64,000 bases of DNA from Sporolactobacillus vineae DSM 21990 = SL153 (GTDB lineage: Bacteria; Bacillota; Bacilli; Bacillales; Sporolactobacillaceae): the NCBI RefSeq assembly GCF_000377985.1, contig NZ_KB899043.1, positions 310,001 to 374,000 of the forward strand, read 5' to 3'. This document shows, one piece after another, positions 51,017 to 59,568 of the stretch (position 1 is its first letter; each line of letters opens with the position of its first letter). Below the pieces are notes generated by a model. That model worked only from the letters and a program-made list of their open reading frames with translations, searched no databases and had not been told where the DNA came from. The translations under genes and the position numbers were made by a program.

Positions 51017-52912
51017 TCATCGATTGAGCAGACTGCCTACATATCTTAGTAGTTCGTTCGCCGACGTTGAATTGTAGCCGTACTCATCCACAAGCCGGGC
51101 AATAACTTCATTGACGCGTTTCAACTGCGTCTCATCAGGCGTTTTGCTCGATGTTGTAATTTTAACAACATCTTTGAGATCCGCAAACAGTTTTTTCTGA
51201 ATCGCTTCTTTCAGTCGTTCATGAGACTGATAGTTGAATCGTTTGCCCTTGCGCGCGTAAGCGGAGATACGGATCAGGATCTCTTCACGGAACGCCTTCT
51301 TGGCATTTTCTGAAATACCGATCTGTTCCTCGATCGACCGCATCAGTTTCTCATCCGGATCGACCTCATCGCCGGTAATCGGGTCAAAGATCTTATTGCT
51401 GTTGCAGTAGGCTTCAACATTATCCAGATAGTTATCCATCAGGGTCTTTGCCGATTCTTCAAAGGAATAGACAAAGGCTTTCTGCACCTCACGCTTGGCC
51501 AGCTCATCATATTCCCGCCGGGCAATGGCGATAAATTCAAAGTAACGGTTGCGGTCTTCATCGGTAATCGACGGATGCTGGTCGAGCCCCTCTTTAATCG
51601 AACGGAGGATGTCGAGCGCATTGATCGACGGAACGCCCTTGCGGATGATTGCCGAAGAGATCCGGTTGATGACATACCGCGGATCGATTCCGCTCATGCC
51701 TTCATCAGAAAATTCATTCTGCAGCTCTTTAATGTCGGCCGCATTGAATCCTTCAACCAGCTCACCGTCATAGAGGCGCATCTTTTTGACCAGATCAATC
51801 CCGTTGCTTTTGGTTTCCTTAAGCCGCGTGAGGATGGAGAACACTGCGGCTGTGCGCAGCGCGTGCGGCGCAATATGAACATTCGCCACATCACTCTCCG
51901 AGATCAGTTTCTGATAGATTCGCTCCTCATCGCTGACTTTCAGATTATAAGGAACCGGCATCACGATCATTCGCGAGTGCAGCGCCTCATTTTTCTTGTT
52001 ACTGATGAATGTCCTGTATTCTGTTTCGTTGGTGTGGGCGACGATCAGCTCATCCGCAGAAATCAGTGCGAACCGCCCTGCTTTGAAATTTCCTTCCTGC
52101 GTCAGGGACAGCAGATGCCAGAGAAATTTCTCATCACATTTCAGCATTTCCTGGAATTCCATCAGACCGCGGTTTGCTTTGTTCAGTTCACCGTCGAACC
52201 GATATGCCCGCGGATCCGATTCCGATCCGAATTCAGCAATCGTTGAAAAGTCGATACTGCCGGTCAGATCGGCAATATCCTGCGACTTCGGATCCGACGG
52301 GCTGAACGTCCCGATACCGATCCGCTTGTCCTCCGAGAGAAAAATCCGTTCGACGGTCACATCTTCAATTTTTCCATTATAATCGTTTTCCAGACGCATG
52401 GCATTCAGCGGCGACAGGTTTCCTTCGATCCGGATACCCGTTTCCTGATAAAAGTCTTCACGCAGATGCGGCGGAATCAGGTGGAGCGGGTCCTCATGCA
52501 TCGGGCAGTTCTTAATCGCGTAGACGGCGCCTTCATCTGTCCAGGAGTACCGTTCGAGCCCGCGTTTCAGCATCGTCACGATCGTCGACTTCCCGCCGCT
52601 GACCGGCCCCATAAGGAGCAGAATCCGTTTTTTTACATCGAGGCGTTTGGCCGCCGGATGGAAATATTCCTCCACGAGCCGCTCGATGGCTTCTTCAAGT
52701 CCGTAAATCTGTCCGTCAAAAAAGTGGTACTGCTTATGCCCATCCTTCTCGGTCACCCCTGCAGAGGTGATCATCTGATACACTCGTGAATGCGCGGATT
52801 GGGCGATCACCGGGTTTTTCCTGACCAGTTCCAGGTAGTCTGCAAAAGTGCCTTCCCACTTCAGTTGTTCCTCATAGTCGCGGAATTGTTTCAGCTTATC
52901 AAGAAAGTTCAT
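51017..52912 (-). CDS. prkA: PrkA, AAA+ serine protein kinase/protease-type protein
   Basis: A 631-residue PrkA protein, involved in sporulation control in B. subtilis. The N-terminal AAA+ domain has Walker A GPVSGGKSTIV (about residue 105) and the PrkA-specific CPMHEDPLHLIP. The C-terminal kinase-like region (about 400-631) ends in NSTSANELLRYVGSLLNR. Eukaryotic-like kinase activity was reported for the family, while later work indicates an ATP-dependent protease. I leave this open. The ATG at 52912 follows GGGGGGA. A sigma-E-like -10 is found upstream. Partner genes yhbH and spoVR are nearby. Confidence 0.95.
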   Translation of the reverse strand: MNFLDKLKQFRDYEEQLKWEGTFADYLELVRKNPVIAQSAHSRVYQMITSAGVTEKDGHKQYHFFDGQIYGLEEAIERLVEEYFHPAAKRLDVKKRILLLMGPVSGGKSTIVTMLKRGLERYSWTDEGAVYAIKNCPMHEDPLHLIPPHLREDFYQETGIRIEGNLSPLNAMRLENDYNGKIEDVTVERIFLSEDKRIGIGTFSPSDPKSQDIADLTGSIDFSTIAEFGSESDPRAYRFDGELNKANRGLMEFQEMLKCDEKFLWHLLSLTQEGNFKAGRFALISADELIVAHTNETEYRTFISNKKNEALHSRMIVMPVPYNLKVSDEERIYQKLISESDVANVHIAPHALRTAAVFSILTRLKETKSNGIDLVKKMRLYDGELVEGFNAADIKELQNEFSDEGMSGIDPRYVINRISSAIIRKGVPSINALDILRSIKEGLDQHPSITDEDRNRYFEFIAIARREYDELAKREVQKAFVYSFEESAKTLMDNYLDNVEAYCNSNKIFDPITGDEVDPDEKLMRSIEEQIGISENAKKAFREEILIRISAYARKGKRFNYQSHERLKEAIQKKLFADLKDVVKITTSSKTPDETQLKRVNEVIARLVDEYGYNSTSANELLRYVGSLLNR

Positions 52913-52949
52913 CGAATCCCCCCAGAAAAGATTCACCCTAGTAGTTAAG

Positions 52950-52957
52950 AGTGTATG
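52950..52957 (-). promoter_or_regulatory. Sigma-E-like -10 element ahead of prkA
   Basis: The minus strand reads CATACACT, a perfect match to the mother-cell sigma-E -10 consensus CATACANT, 38 nt before the start codon. The -35 region (about AAGATT) is a weaker match. It agrees with sigma-E control of prkA in B. subtilis. Confidence 0.55.
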
Positions 52958-53019
52958 CGGGGACTCGGCAATCTTTCATTAAATCTGGTACGGACACCTG
53001 CAAAATCATCGCAGCCGGT

Positions 53020-53493
53020 TCAGGTCAGATCCGGAAAGTGCTGCTGGCGCAGTGCTTCATAGATGATAATTGCCGCTGAATTGGACAGATTCAATGATCG
53101 GATTTTATCAGTCATCGGCAGCCGGACGCAGCGGTCGCGATACGCGCGGATAAACGGCTTCGGAAGTCCGGTCGTTTCCCGGCCGAAAAAGAAATAGTAA
53201 TCTTTCGCCGGGTCGCTGTAATCAAATTCGCTGTAGGGCCGGCTGCCGTCCGTCTCGACCAGATACCGCTCACCCTCCGGATGCTTTGTGAAAAAGTCAT
53301 CCAGCGAATCATAATAATGAAGATCCACCGACGGCCAGTAGTCCAGACCGGCACGTTTCAGATGCTTGTCGTCTGTCGAAAAGCCGAGCGGCCGGATCAG
53401 ATGCAGCGAGCTGTGCGTGCCGGCACAGGTTCTGGCAATATTGCCGGTATTTGGCGGAATCAGCGGCTGATACAACACAACATGAATACCCAT
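53020..53493 (-). CDS. trmL: tRNA (cytidine/uridine-2'-O-)-methyltransferase TrmL
   Basis: A 157-residue SPOUT-fold methyltransferase that methylates the 2'-OH of nucleotide 34 in tRNA-Leu isoacceptors (former name CspR). Family landmarks are VVLYQPLIPPNTGNIARTC, the SAM-knot stretch FFFGRETTGLP and LPMTDKIRSLNLSNSAAI. The ATG at 53493 follows AGAGGTG by about 10 nt; the 21-codon extension is rejected. Gene order yhbB-trmL-prkA matches B. subtilis, although yhbD/E/F are missing between trmL and prkA here. Confidence 0.94.
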   Translation of the reverse strand: MGIHVVLYQPLIPPNTGNIARTCAGTHSSLHLIRPLGFSTDDKHLKRAGLDYWPSVDLHYYDSLDDFFTKHPEGERYLVETDGSRPYSEFDYSDPAKDYYFFFGRETTGLPKPFIRAYRDRCVRLPMTDKIRSLNLSNSAAIIIYEALRQQHFPDLT

Positions 53494-53655
53494 TTTGAAA
53501 AAACACCTCTGCGGCATCAGCCTGCCTGAGCAGGGTTTGACGATGCCCTCAACCATCTTTAAAATTCGTAGCCCTTTTCCGGTGAAAAGCGGCAGGTTCC
53601 GGCCACTGATCCACCGTCAGACGGGCTCATTTATTATACCATAGGAGGCGGCTGT

Positions 53656-54576
53656 TCAGACGTCGTCTTCAATATGAAAAAATTTGTAGTGTATTTTCGG
53701 CGTCCACGCCGGTGAATCTGTATAACTCCAGTAACGGTTCCGTGTATCATAGGTGTGGGCATTCACCAGCGGCTGGCCGGATGCGTCCAGTGCCGTCACG
53801 ATGGTATTGTGGTTCCAGTGCCCGTCGCCGTTGAAATCGTAGCAAATGACGTCGCCGGGAACGAGTTGATCCGCACGTTCCTTCTCGGTCGCCCCGATCA
53901 CGTTGCCGCTGCGGCTCAGATACCAGCGCAGGCTGTTGGCCACCGCCCAGCTGAAACTCCAGCTCGACCGCTGATGCCACCAGCCGCGGCTCCGGACCGG
54001 CCGGCCCCACATCGGAATGGCGCCGGCATGCAGACATTGCGAGATAAAGTTGGTACAGTCATTTTCTACCTGAGGATACGCAGGATTGCGCCGGTTCCAC
54101 CAGAGTTCGGCATATCGGACGGCTTCGCGCCGGTTATATCTCCGCCCGCCGCGGAACAGATCGGCCGGCCGGTCGGCCAGAACAATCGGTTGCCTGTGCC
54201 TGTCAGGTAGTGCCGCCGGCATCCGGCTGTCCGAAACGAGGAGCCCGCCGCGGACCACGGCCTGCCTGTTTTCTATTTTTTCTTCCAGATAAAGCGAAGC
54301 GCTTTGCCGGATCAGCCACTGAATATGGAACTGATAGTCGATCACCTGATCTTCCCGTTTCTCTGTGACCCGTTTTTCTCCGACACGAACCACAGCCTTT
54401 TCAATCACGGCCCCGCGTTCTTTCAGCTCATTGATTTTGCGCATGTTGCAAAGACGCTCTTCGGCAGCCGCAAATAAGGCCGGCCCATCTGATCGCCCGA
54501 CCCACCAGTCGCCAAGGCCGCGCAGATACGCGTTGAAACTGTCCTGTCCGTTCACGCTTTCACCCGCTTTCACCAC
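53656..54576 (-). CDS. yhbB: YhbB, putative amidase domain protein
   Basis: A 306-residue protein. The C-terminal about 160 residues form an Amidase_6 domain (NlpC/P60-like Cys peptidase fold): Cys in VENDCTNFISQCLHAGA, and His in DGHWNHNTIV with the preceding VPGDVICYDFNGDG. The N-terminal 120 residues are helical and charged. No signal peptide is visible. Family members are linked to sporulation in Bacilli; no reaction is proven. The GTG start at 54576 is uncertain: a GTG at 54555 is also possible, and both ribosome sites are weak. It matches the position of B. subtilis yhbB next to cspR/trmL. Confidence 0.85.
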   Translation of the reverse strand: MVKAGESVNGQDSFNAYLRGLGDWWVGRSDGPALFAAAEERLCNMRKINELKERGAVIEKAVVRVGEKRVTEKREDQVIDYQFHIQWLIRQSASLYLEEKIENRQAVVRGGLLVSDSRMPAALPDRHRQPIVLADRPADLFRGGRRYNRREAVRYAELWWNRRNPAYPQVENDCTNFISQCLHAGAIPMWGRPVRSRGWWHQRSSWSFSWAVANSLRWYLSRSGNVIGATEKERADQLVPGDVICYDFNGDGHWNHNTIVTALDASGQPLVNAHTYDTRNRYWSYTDSPAWTPKIHYKFFHIEDDV

Positions 54577-54639
54577 TCATGCCTAAACTATGCGGGATAT
54601 GTCCGGTGAATACGTCGGAATCCGGCAGGCGTGGACGTT

Positions 54640-55188
54640 TCAGGAAAGTGACGAAGAAACGGCCTTGATTTTACCCGGCTTTTCAAGCTCCAGCAGACGC
54701 TTCTTCCGGTCCAGACCGCCACCGTAGCCGACAAGTGCCCCGTTCGTCCCGATGACCCGGTGACAGGGAATGACGATTGGAAGCGGATTTCTGTGATTCG
54801 CACCGCCGACGGCACGAATCGCTTTCGGCCTTCCGACCGCCACCGCAACATCTTTATACGTCCGTGTTTCCCCGTAAGGAATAGCCGCCAGTGCCTTCCA
54901 GACCTCTTTCTGGAAGGCCGTTCCGATCAACAGAAGATCAAGATCGAAAGTTTTTCGTCTGCCGGAAAAATAGTCATGAAGCTGTTCCGCCGCCTGTTCA
55001 CCGGCCTGCGAAACGTCACTGACCGACGCCGGCAAACCGTTCCGCTTCGCCCAGTGAATCAGTCCGGCTGTTGTATCCTCCGCCGTGCCGAAATCAATGT
55101 GGCAGAGCCGGTCGCGGTAAAAAGCCAGCGTCAGCAGACCGACCGGTGAGGAAACCGTGGAAACAAGCAGTTCTTCTTTTACTTTCAT
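54640..55188 (-). CDS. ogt: Methylated-DNA-[protein]-cysteine S-methyltransferase
   Basis: A 182-residue suicide DNA repair protein removing alkyl groups from O6-methylguanine. The active-site block is PIVIPCHRVIGTNG, preceded by the helix-turn-helix GETRTYKDVAVAVGRPKA and followed by GYGGGLDRKKRLLELE. The N-terminal RNase H-like domain occupies residues 1-85. No Ada-type DNA-binding domain is fused, so it is Ogt-like. The ATG at 55188 is 9 nt from GAGGTGA; the TTG at 55194 is too close. It lies just upstream of yhbB on the same strand. Confidence 0.94.
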   Translation of the reverse strand: MKVKEELLVSTVSSPVGLLTLAFYRDRLCHIDFGTAEDTTAGLIHWAKRNGLPASVSDVSQAGEQAAEQLHDYFSGRRKTFDLDLLLIGTAFQKEVWKALAAIPYGETRTYKDVAVAVGRPKAIRAVGGANHRNPLPIVIPCHRVIGTNGALVGYGGGLDRKKRLLELEKPGKIKAVSSSLS

Positions 55189-55274
55189 CGTCAATGATCA
55201 CCTCAGTTGTGTCTTGAACGGAATCAATATGTGGTAAACTGAAAACAGAAAATGCTCGTGTCAGGAGGTTCGCC

Positions 55275-55943
55275 ATGTGTGACGTATCTATTTCAGCATC
55301 ATTAAAACAAGTCATTCCGGATTTTAAAGCTGCTGTCATCTGCTATCAGCATATCGTGATCTCCGACATACCGCCAATCATTTCTGAACGGCTGCCGCTC
55401 TACTATGAGAATATCAGATTGTCGCTGGAAGACCAGCCCATTCAGGAGGTTCCGGGTGTAAGCGAATGGCGCGCCGTGTTTCGAAAGGTCGGGACGGACC
55501 CTTCCCGATACCGTCCGTCGCAGGAAGCGCTTCTCCGGAAGATCAGGCGCGACGGACAGCCGCACCAAATTCATTCGGCAGTCGATCTGAATAACTTCTT
55601 CAGTGTCCAGTACGGCATTCCACTGGGGATCTATGATCTTGATCGGGTGAAACTGCCAGTGCAGCTGAAAATCGGCGGTGCCGAAGACCGGTATGACGGC
55701 CTGAACGGACGGGTGATGCACATGGAAAATAAAATTGTTTCGGCCGACAGCGCAGGCGCATTCGGCAGTCCGATTGTCGACTCGAAGCGCACCTGTGTCA
55801 CGGAAAAGACGAAAAATGCGCTGCAGATCGTCTATCTCCGCCCGTCCATGTCGGCCCAGGAAGCGAGGAAACTGGCGGCCAGGACCGCGGAGATGTTTAC
55901 ACAGGTTCACGGCGGTGAACATGAATGGACGATCGTCAGCTGA
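55275..55943 (+). CDS. B3/B4 tRNA-binding domain protein
   Basis: A 222-residue stand-alone B3/B4 domain, the fold found in the editing module of phenylalanyl-tRNA synthetase beta chains. Typical blocks are GVSEWRAVFRKVGTDPSRYRPS in part, IHSAVDLNNFFSVQYGIPLGIYDLD in part, and DGLNGRVMHMENKIVSAD. It may check or hydrolyse mischarged tRNA; no enzyme assay defines the family. AGGAGG precedes the ATG. It is divergent from ogt and followed after 58 nt by a small gene on the same strand. Confidence 0.88.
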   Translation: MCDVSISASLKQVIPDFKAAVICYQHIVISDIPPIISERLPLYYENIRLSLEDQPIQEVPGVSEWRAVFRKVGTDPSRYRPSQEALLRKIRRDGQPHQIHSAVDLNNFFSVQYGIPLGIYDLDRVKLPVQLKIGGAEDRYDGLNGRVMHMENKIVSADSAGAFGSPIVDSKRTCVTEKTKNALQIVYLRPSMSAQEARKLAARTAEMFTQVHGGEHEWTIVS

Positions 55944-56001
55944 CATACCATCCATTAGTCGGGCTATGGTGGATGAAGACTTGTTACAGGGAGTGAAAGT
56001 C

Positions 56002-56250
56002 ATGGATTCGAATCTTTTCAGTGTAGACTATTTTAAAAGCGCGCTGCAGCTTCAGATCAGTAAAAACAACGGCCGAATGACGCCTAATCAGACGCTCAAC
56101 AGTTATTATCATACCGTTGTCTCCGCAATCATTCAGGACCGGATCAATAAAAATTTTGAACTGATTCGCCGGATACGCAATCTGGATACGGCTTACAATG
56201 CTGTCAAAAAAGAAGTTCAATTGCAGGCACAGGAGCAGCAGCAGCAATAA
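56002..56250 (+). CDS. Small hypothetical protein with glutamine-rich tail
   Basis: An 82-residue protein that I do not recognise. It is predicted helical and soluble (DYFKSALQLQISKN, NSYYHTVVSAIIQDRINKNFELIRRI), ending in a run rich in Gln (LQAQEQQQQ). Good start evidence: GGGAG 8 nt before the ATG. A longer frame upstream overlaps the B3/B4 gene and is not credible. It is followed by a perfect 19-bp hairpin and probably co-transcribed with the B3/B4 gene. Confidence 0.7.
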   Translation: MDSNLFSVDYFKSALQLQISKNNGRMTPNQTLNSYYHTVVSAIIQDRINKNFELIRRIRNLDTAYNAVKKEVQLQAQEQQQQ

Positions 56251-56267
56251 ATGCAATGCGTACCTGA

Positions 56268-56310
56268 TGCAGACAGCGCCGGCGGTAGCGAACCGCCGGC
56301 GCTGTCTGCA
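56268..56310. terminator. Perfect 19-bp GC-rich hairpin without U tract
   Basis: Arms 56268-56286 and 56292-56310 are perfectly complementary around an AGCGA loop. It lies between convergent genes. There is no T run on either side, so it may block transcription by stem stability alone or protect mRNA 3' ends. Confidence 0.6.
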
Positions 56311-56318
56311 TCTATGAT

Positions 56319-57266
56319 TCATCTTGCCCGTGAAGCACGAAATCCGGCATTAGCCGCTGCTGAGCGCGTCCTGAAGCAGATTTCTGCTTTTGTGACTTTA
56401 TAATACCGTTCCGATGGCAGATGATAGATCTTCCCGCGATCCGAAATATTCCCTTTAATCCCACCGCTGCAATTTCCCGAACTGTCCGGCGGGAAACCGC
56501 CGGAAGCCGAAGCTGCCGAGGATTTTGAAGAATTCCCCCGGCGGCTTTGTGTTCCGCGATGAATCTCCTTATAAGCAGCCGTTCCCTTCATGACTTCAGG
56601 GTGAAAGCCGTCTGCCCCGGCGTATCCGCTGACCGACCAGATATTCAGTCTTTTCTGCCGTGCTGCTGCTTCATCCGCCCGGTACTGATCCAGATATTTC
56701 GTGTTCGGCGGGAAAATATAAGCAACCCGCGCCAGGCCCTTCGAGAGCTGCAGCCCTTCATAGGACTTGCCGCCGACAAAGACATAAGCAAGGAGACGGC
56801 CATATTTGTCTCTTCCCCCGTTAACGGCGACTTCCAGATTGACTGTCTTTCCGTCCAATAGCTGATGCGCATAACGGCTCGCTTCCGGACCATAAGGCTG
56901 GACACCGAGAATCGGATGATGCGTTTCCGGCGTGTCGATCAGAAGAATACGGACGGTGGTCACCTTTTTGTGATAAATCACGTCAAACGTATCCCCGTCG
57001 ACTACCTTGACCACCCGGGCCGGCACGCCTGGAACTTTGGCTTTCGCCTTTTTCTTCGCTTTATGTATCGGGGCTCCCGCCGGTCTGGAACTTGAATTAC
57101 CCGCCGTCGACGATTCGTTATCCGTAGACGTTGACAGTGTACTTTGATCCGGCGATGAGGCCGGTTCCGCATGAGAGGATGAACCCGTTCCCGACCCGGC
57201 ATCACAGCCGGCAACCAGCAGCAATGCGATCAGAACGGCAAAAATTTTTCTTCCTGCTGCTTTCAA
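56319..57266 (-). CDS. Secreted thermonuclease-like lipoprotein
   Basis: A 315-residue predicted surface nuclease. The signal peptide ends in lipobox LVAGC (Cys21). A Ser/Thr-rich linker follows to about residue 65. The SNase domain (about 80-220) keeps the catalytic set: Arg in VRILLIDTPETHHP, Glu in YGPEASRYAHQ and Arg in LSKGLARVAYIFPP, plus GRDKYGRLLAYVFV. The C-terminal about 45 residues (CSGGIKGNISDRGKIYHLP, SERYYKVTKAEICF) resemble the small sunset/excalibur-type extracellular domain. The TTG at 57266 is chosen because AAAGGTGA lies about 6 nt upstream and it gives a normal signal peptide. Confidence 0.85.
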   Translation of the reverse strand: MKAAGRKIFAVLIALLLVAGCDAGSGTGSSSHAEPASSPDQSTLSTSTDNESSTAGNSSSRPAGAPIHKAKKKAKAKVPGVPARVVKVVDGDTFDVIYHKKVTTVRILLIDTPETHHPILGVQPYGPEASRYAHQLLDGKTVNLEVAVNGGRDKYGRLLAYVFVGGKSYEGLQLSKGLARVAYIFPPNTKYLDQYRADEAAARQKRLNIWSVSGYAGADGFHPEVMKGTAAYKEIHRGTQSRRGNSSKSSAASASGGFPPDSSGNCSGGIKGNISDRGKIYHLPSERYYKVTKAEICFRTRSAAANAGFRASRAR

Positions 57267-57381
57267 TTCCGTCACCTTTAATTCAATGAACTGAAACATT
57301 GAGATTTTCTTATTCTCTCAATGCTTGCTCAGTGCCTTTTCCTTAAATCGATCGCTTCTTGTGACACGTTCGGCCAGTCCG

Positions 57382-58113
57382 TCACAGCCTGCAGATATTC
57401 ATCGGACATTTGTCTTCACAGTGGCAGATCGCCTTGATGTAACCCAGATCACGAAGTACAATCGTCCCGTGTGCATAGTCAATCGCACCATCACTCTTCC
57501 AGGATTGCAGCATCCGGTTGACCGTTTCGCGGGTTGAGCCGATCAACTGCGCCAGATCCGTGTTGGTCAGGCTGATCGAGAAGTGGATACCGTCTGCTTC
57601 CCGTTTTCCGTAACCATGGGCCATCCGCAGCAAAGTTGAGGCAAGCGCACCGTTTTTCCCGTAAAACAGCAGGTCGCGAAGTTTAATCTCCGTATAGCGG
57701 CTCATCAGACCGATCCATTTCATGAATTCGAAGGATAGGCTCGAATTGGGCATGAGCAGTGCCTCCAGATCGCGTTCTGCGATCACGCCGACGACGCAGT
57801 CCGTAATTGCATGGGCCGTAAACGAATAGTCCTCAAACCCGAAACAATTCAGTTCGCCGAACAGATCGCCCGGTATAAAATAGTGCAGGACCAGATCCTT
57901 TCCGTCATAGGCCGACTTAAATAATTTTACGCGGCCCTCAATCAGAAAGTAGAGCTTATCCGCTGCGTCCCCCTCCCAGTAGATATTGGCACCCTTTTTA
58001 AATTCCGCCTTATTCATTATTGATTGAATTAGTTCAAGATTCCGGTCAGAAAACATCGTCGTGTTATTTGTTTGAATCTGCGTCGGATCCGTTTTATTTA
58101 CCACTGCATTCAC
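57382..58113 (-). CDS. fnr: Fnr-type oxygen-responsive regulator (Crp/Fnr family)
   Basis: A 243-residue Crp/Fnr regulator. A cyclic-nucleotide-binding-like domain (about 20-140, with GDLFGELNCFGF) precedes a helix-turn-helix (TNTDLAQLIGSTRETVNRML). Four cysteines at the C-terminus (C230, C232, C236, C241 in ICHCEDKCPMNIC) match the Bacillus-type Fnr cluster, which binds [4Fe-4S] with three Cys and an Asp. It should activate anaerobic genes when oxygen is absent. The start is a GTG; GTG 58104 is an alternative with better spacing from AAGGG. A candidate FNR box lies upstream, suggesting autoregulation. Confidence 0.88.
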   Translation of the reverse strand: MNAVVNKTDPTQIQTNNTTMFSDRNLELIQSIMNKAEFKKGANIYWEGDAADKLYFLIEGRVKLFKSAYDGKDLVLHYFIPGDLFGELNCFGFEDYSFTAHAITDCVVGVIAERDLEALLMPNSSLSFEFMKWIGLMSRYTEIKLRDLLFYGKNGALASTLLRMAHGYGKREADGIHFSISLTNTDLAQLIGSTRETVNRMLQSWKSDGAIDYAHGTIVLRDLGYIKAICHCEDKCPMNICRL

Positions 58114-58154
58114 GCCCTTATTTAATGAACTTTTTAATAAGGCCTTCTTCTACA

Positions 58155-58209
58155 CTAATTATACAAGATAATCCGGCGAATTGGGACGCTCTGTGTGACG
58201 GAAATCATA
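58155..58209 (-). promoter_or_regulatory. fnr promoter with candidate FNR box
   Basis: TGTGACGGAAATCATA (58194-58209) matches TGTGA-N6-TCACA with one mismatch. A TATAAT (58160-58155, minus) lies downstream without a good -35, which would fit an activator-dependent promoter. The spacing puts the box centre about 50 nt upstream of the predicted start. Confidence 0.45.
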
Positions 58210-58216
58210 CACATTC

Positions 58217-58257
58217 GCAAAAACAGCACTATCCCCGGAAGGGTATAGCGCTGTTTT
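58217..58257 (-). terminator. Terminator of the odhAB operon
   Basis: AAAACAGC, CTAT and CC pair with GG, ATAG and GCTGTTTT across the hairpin with small mismatches. On the minus strand it is followed by a T run. Confidence 0.8.
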
Positions 58258-58283
58258 ACACGTGCATATACACTATTTCCTGA

Positions 58284-59534
58284 TCAGCTCTCCAGCAGGA
58301 GCGTTTCCGGATCCTCCAGCAGTTTTTTGACAATCACGAGAAAGCGGACCGCTTCACTTCCGTCGACAATCCGGTGGTCATAGGACAGGGCAATATACAT
58401 CATCGGCCGAATCTCGATTTTATCCCCTTCCGGCGTTTCGACAGCGATCGGACGTTTCTTGATCCCATGCATGCCGAGGATGCCGACCTGCGGTGCGTTG
58501 ATAATCGGCGTGGACAGCAGCGAACCGAACGTCCCGCCATTTGTGATCGTGAATGTCCCGCCTTTAAGATCGCTGAATGTCAGTTTGTTCGTCCGTGCCT
58601 TGACGGCCAGATCTTTGATGGATTGTTCAATCTCCGCAAAGTTCAGCCGGTCGGCGTCACGGACGACAGGTACAACCAGCCCCTGATCGGTCGCCACGGC
58701 AATGCCGATATCATAATATTTTTTCACGATCAGATCCGTACCGCTGATTTCCGCGTTCAGCAGCGGGAAGCTCTTCAGTGCGCCGACTACCGCTTTCGTG
58801 AAGAAGGACATAAAGCCGAGCTTCACATCGTGTTCTTTAATGAACGCTTCTTTCCGGCGCTTGCGGATCGCCATAATCGCCGTCAGGTCCACTTCATTGA
58901 ATGTCGTCAGCATCGCTGCTTCGTGCTGCGCCGCAACCAGTCTTGAGGCGATTGTCTGACGCCGACGCGTCATTTTGATCCGTTCGACCGGTTTCCCGGG
59001 ATCCTGCTGATCAATGAACAGAGGTTTGGCAGCCGGCGCCGGCGCTGGTGCAGCCTCAGGCTGTCGGGCAACATCATTGGCACGGATCCGTCCAAGCGGG
59101 TCGGCCGTATGAACAGTGTTCAGGTCAACACCCTTCTCGCGGGCCAGACGACGTGCAGCCGGTGAGGCAATCTGCTGTCTTCCGGGGACATGAGCTGCCG
59201 GTTCGGCTGCCGGAGGAACCGGAGTCGCAGCAGCCGGTTTTTCCGGTTTTGCAGCCGGGGGAGCCGGGTCGGCCGGTGCCGCTGCAACATCGGACTCCGC
59301 ATTGTCATCCAGCAGTGCAATGACTTCACCGACCTCAACCGTATCGTCGACATCTTTTTCTTTCTTCTTCAATACCCCTGCCTGTTCTGCGCTGATCTGC
59401 ACATTCACTTTATCGGTTTCAATTTCAGCGATATCATCGCCCTGATTCACCTGATTTCCCACATCAACAAGCCACCTGACAATGGTTCCCTCAGTAATTG
59501 ATTCCGCAAGCTCCGGGACTTTAACTTCGATCAT
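58284..59534 (-). CDS. odhB: 2-oxoglutarate dehydrogenase E2, dihydrolipoamide succinyltransferase
   Basis: A 416-residue E2 component that transfers the succinyl group to CoA. The lipoyl domain (1-80) has the modified K42 in EIETDKVNV. An Ala/Pro-rich linker, a peripheral-subunit-binding domain ([18 protein letters not shown], about 135-170) and the catalytic domain from about 190 follow, with [16 protein letters not shown] carrying the active-site His and Asp. The ATG at 59534 has GGAGGGG upstream. It follows odhA by 34 nt, so both are one operon. The E3 gene is not in the window. Confidence 0.96.
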   Translation of the reverse strand: MIEVKVPELAESITEGTIVRWLVDVGNQVNQGDDIAEIETDKVNVQISAEQAGVLKKKEKDVDDTVEVGEVIALLDDNAESDVAAAPADPAPPAAKPEKPAAATPVPPAAEPAAHVPGRQQIASPAARRLAREKGVDLNTVHTADPLGRIRANDVARQPEAAPAPAPAAKPLFIDQQDPGKPVERIKMTRRRQTIASRLVAAQHEAAMLTTFNEVDLTAIMAIRKRRKEAFIKEHDVKLGFMSFFTKAVVGALKSFPLLNAEISGTDLIVKKYYDIGIAVATDQGLVVPVVRDADRLNFAEIEQSIKDLAVKARTNKLTFSDLKGGTFTITNGGTFGSLLSTPIINAPQVGILGMHGIKKRPIAVETPEGDKIEIRPMMYIALSYDHRIVDGSEAVRFLVIVKKLLEDPETLLLES

Positions 59535-59568
59535 TCCGGTTCCCCTCCCCATCTTTTACCATTAATTT

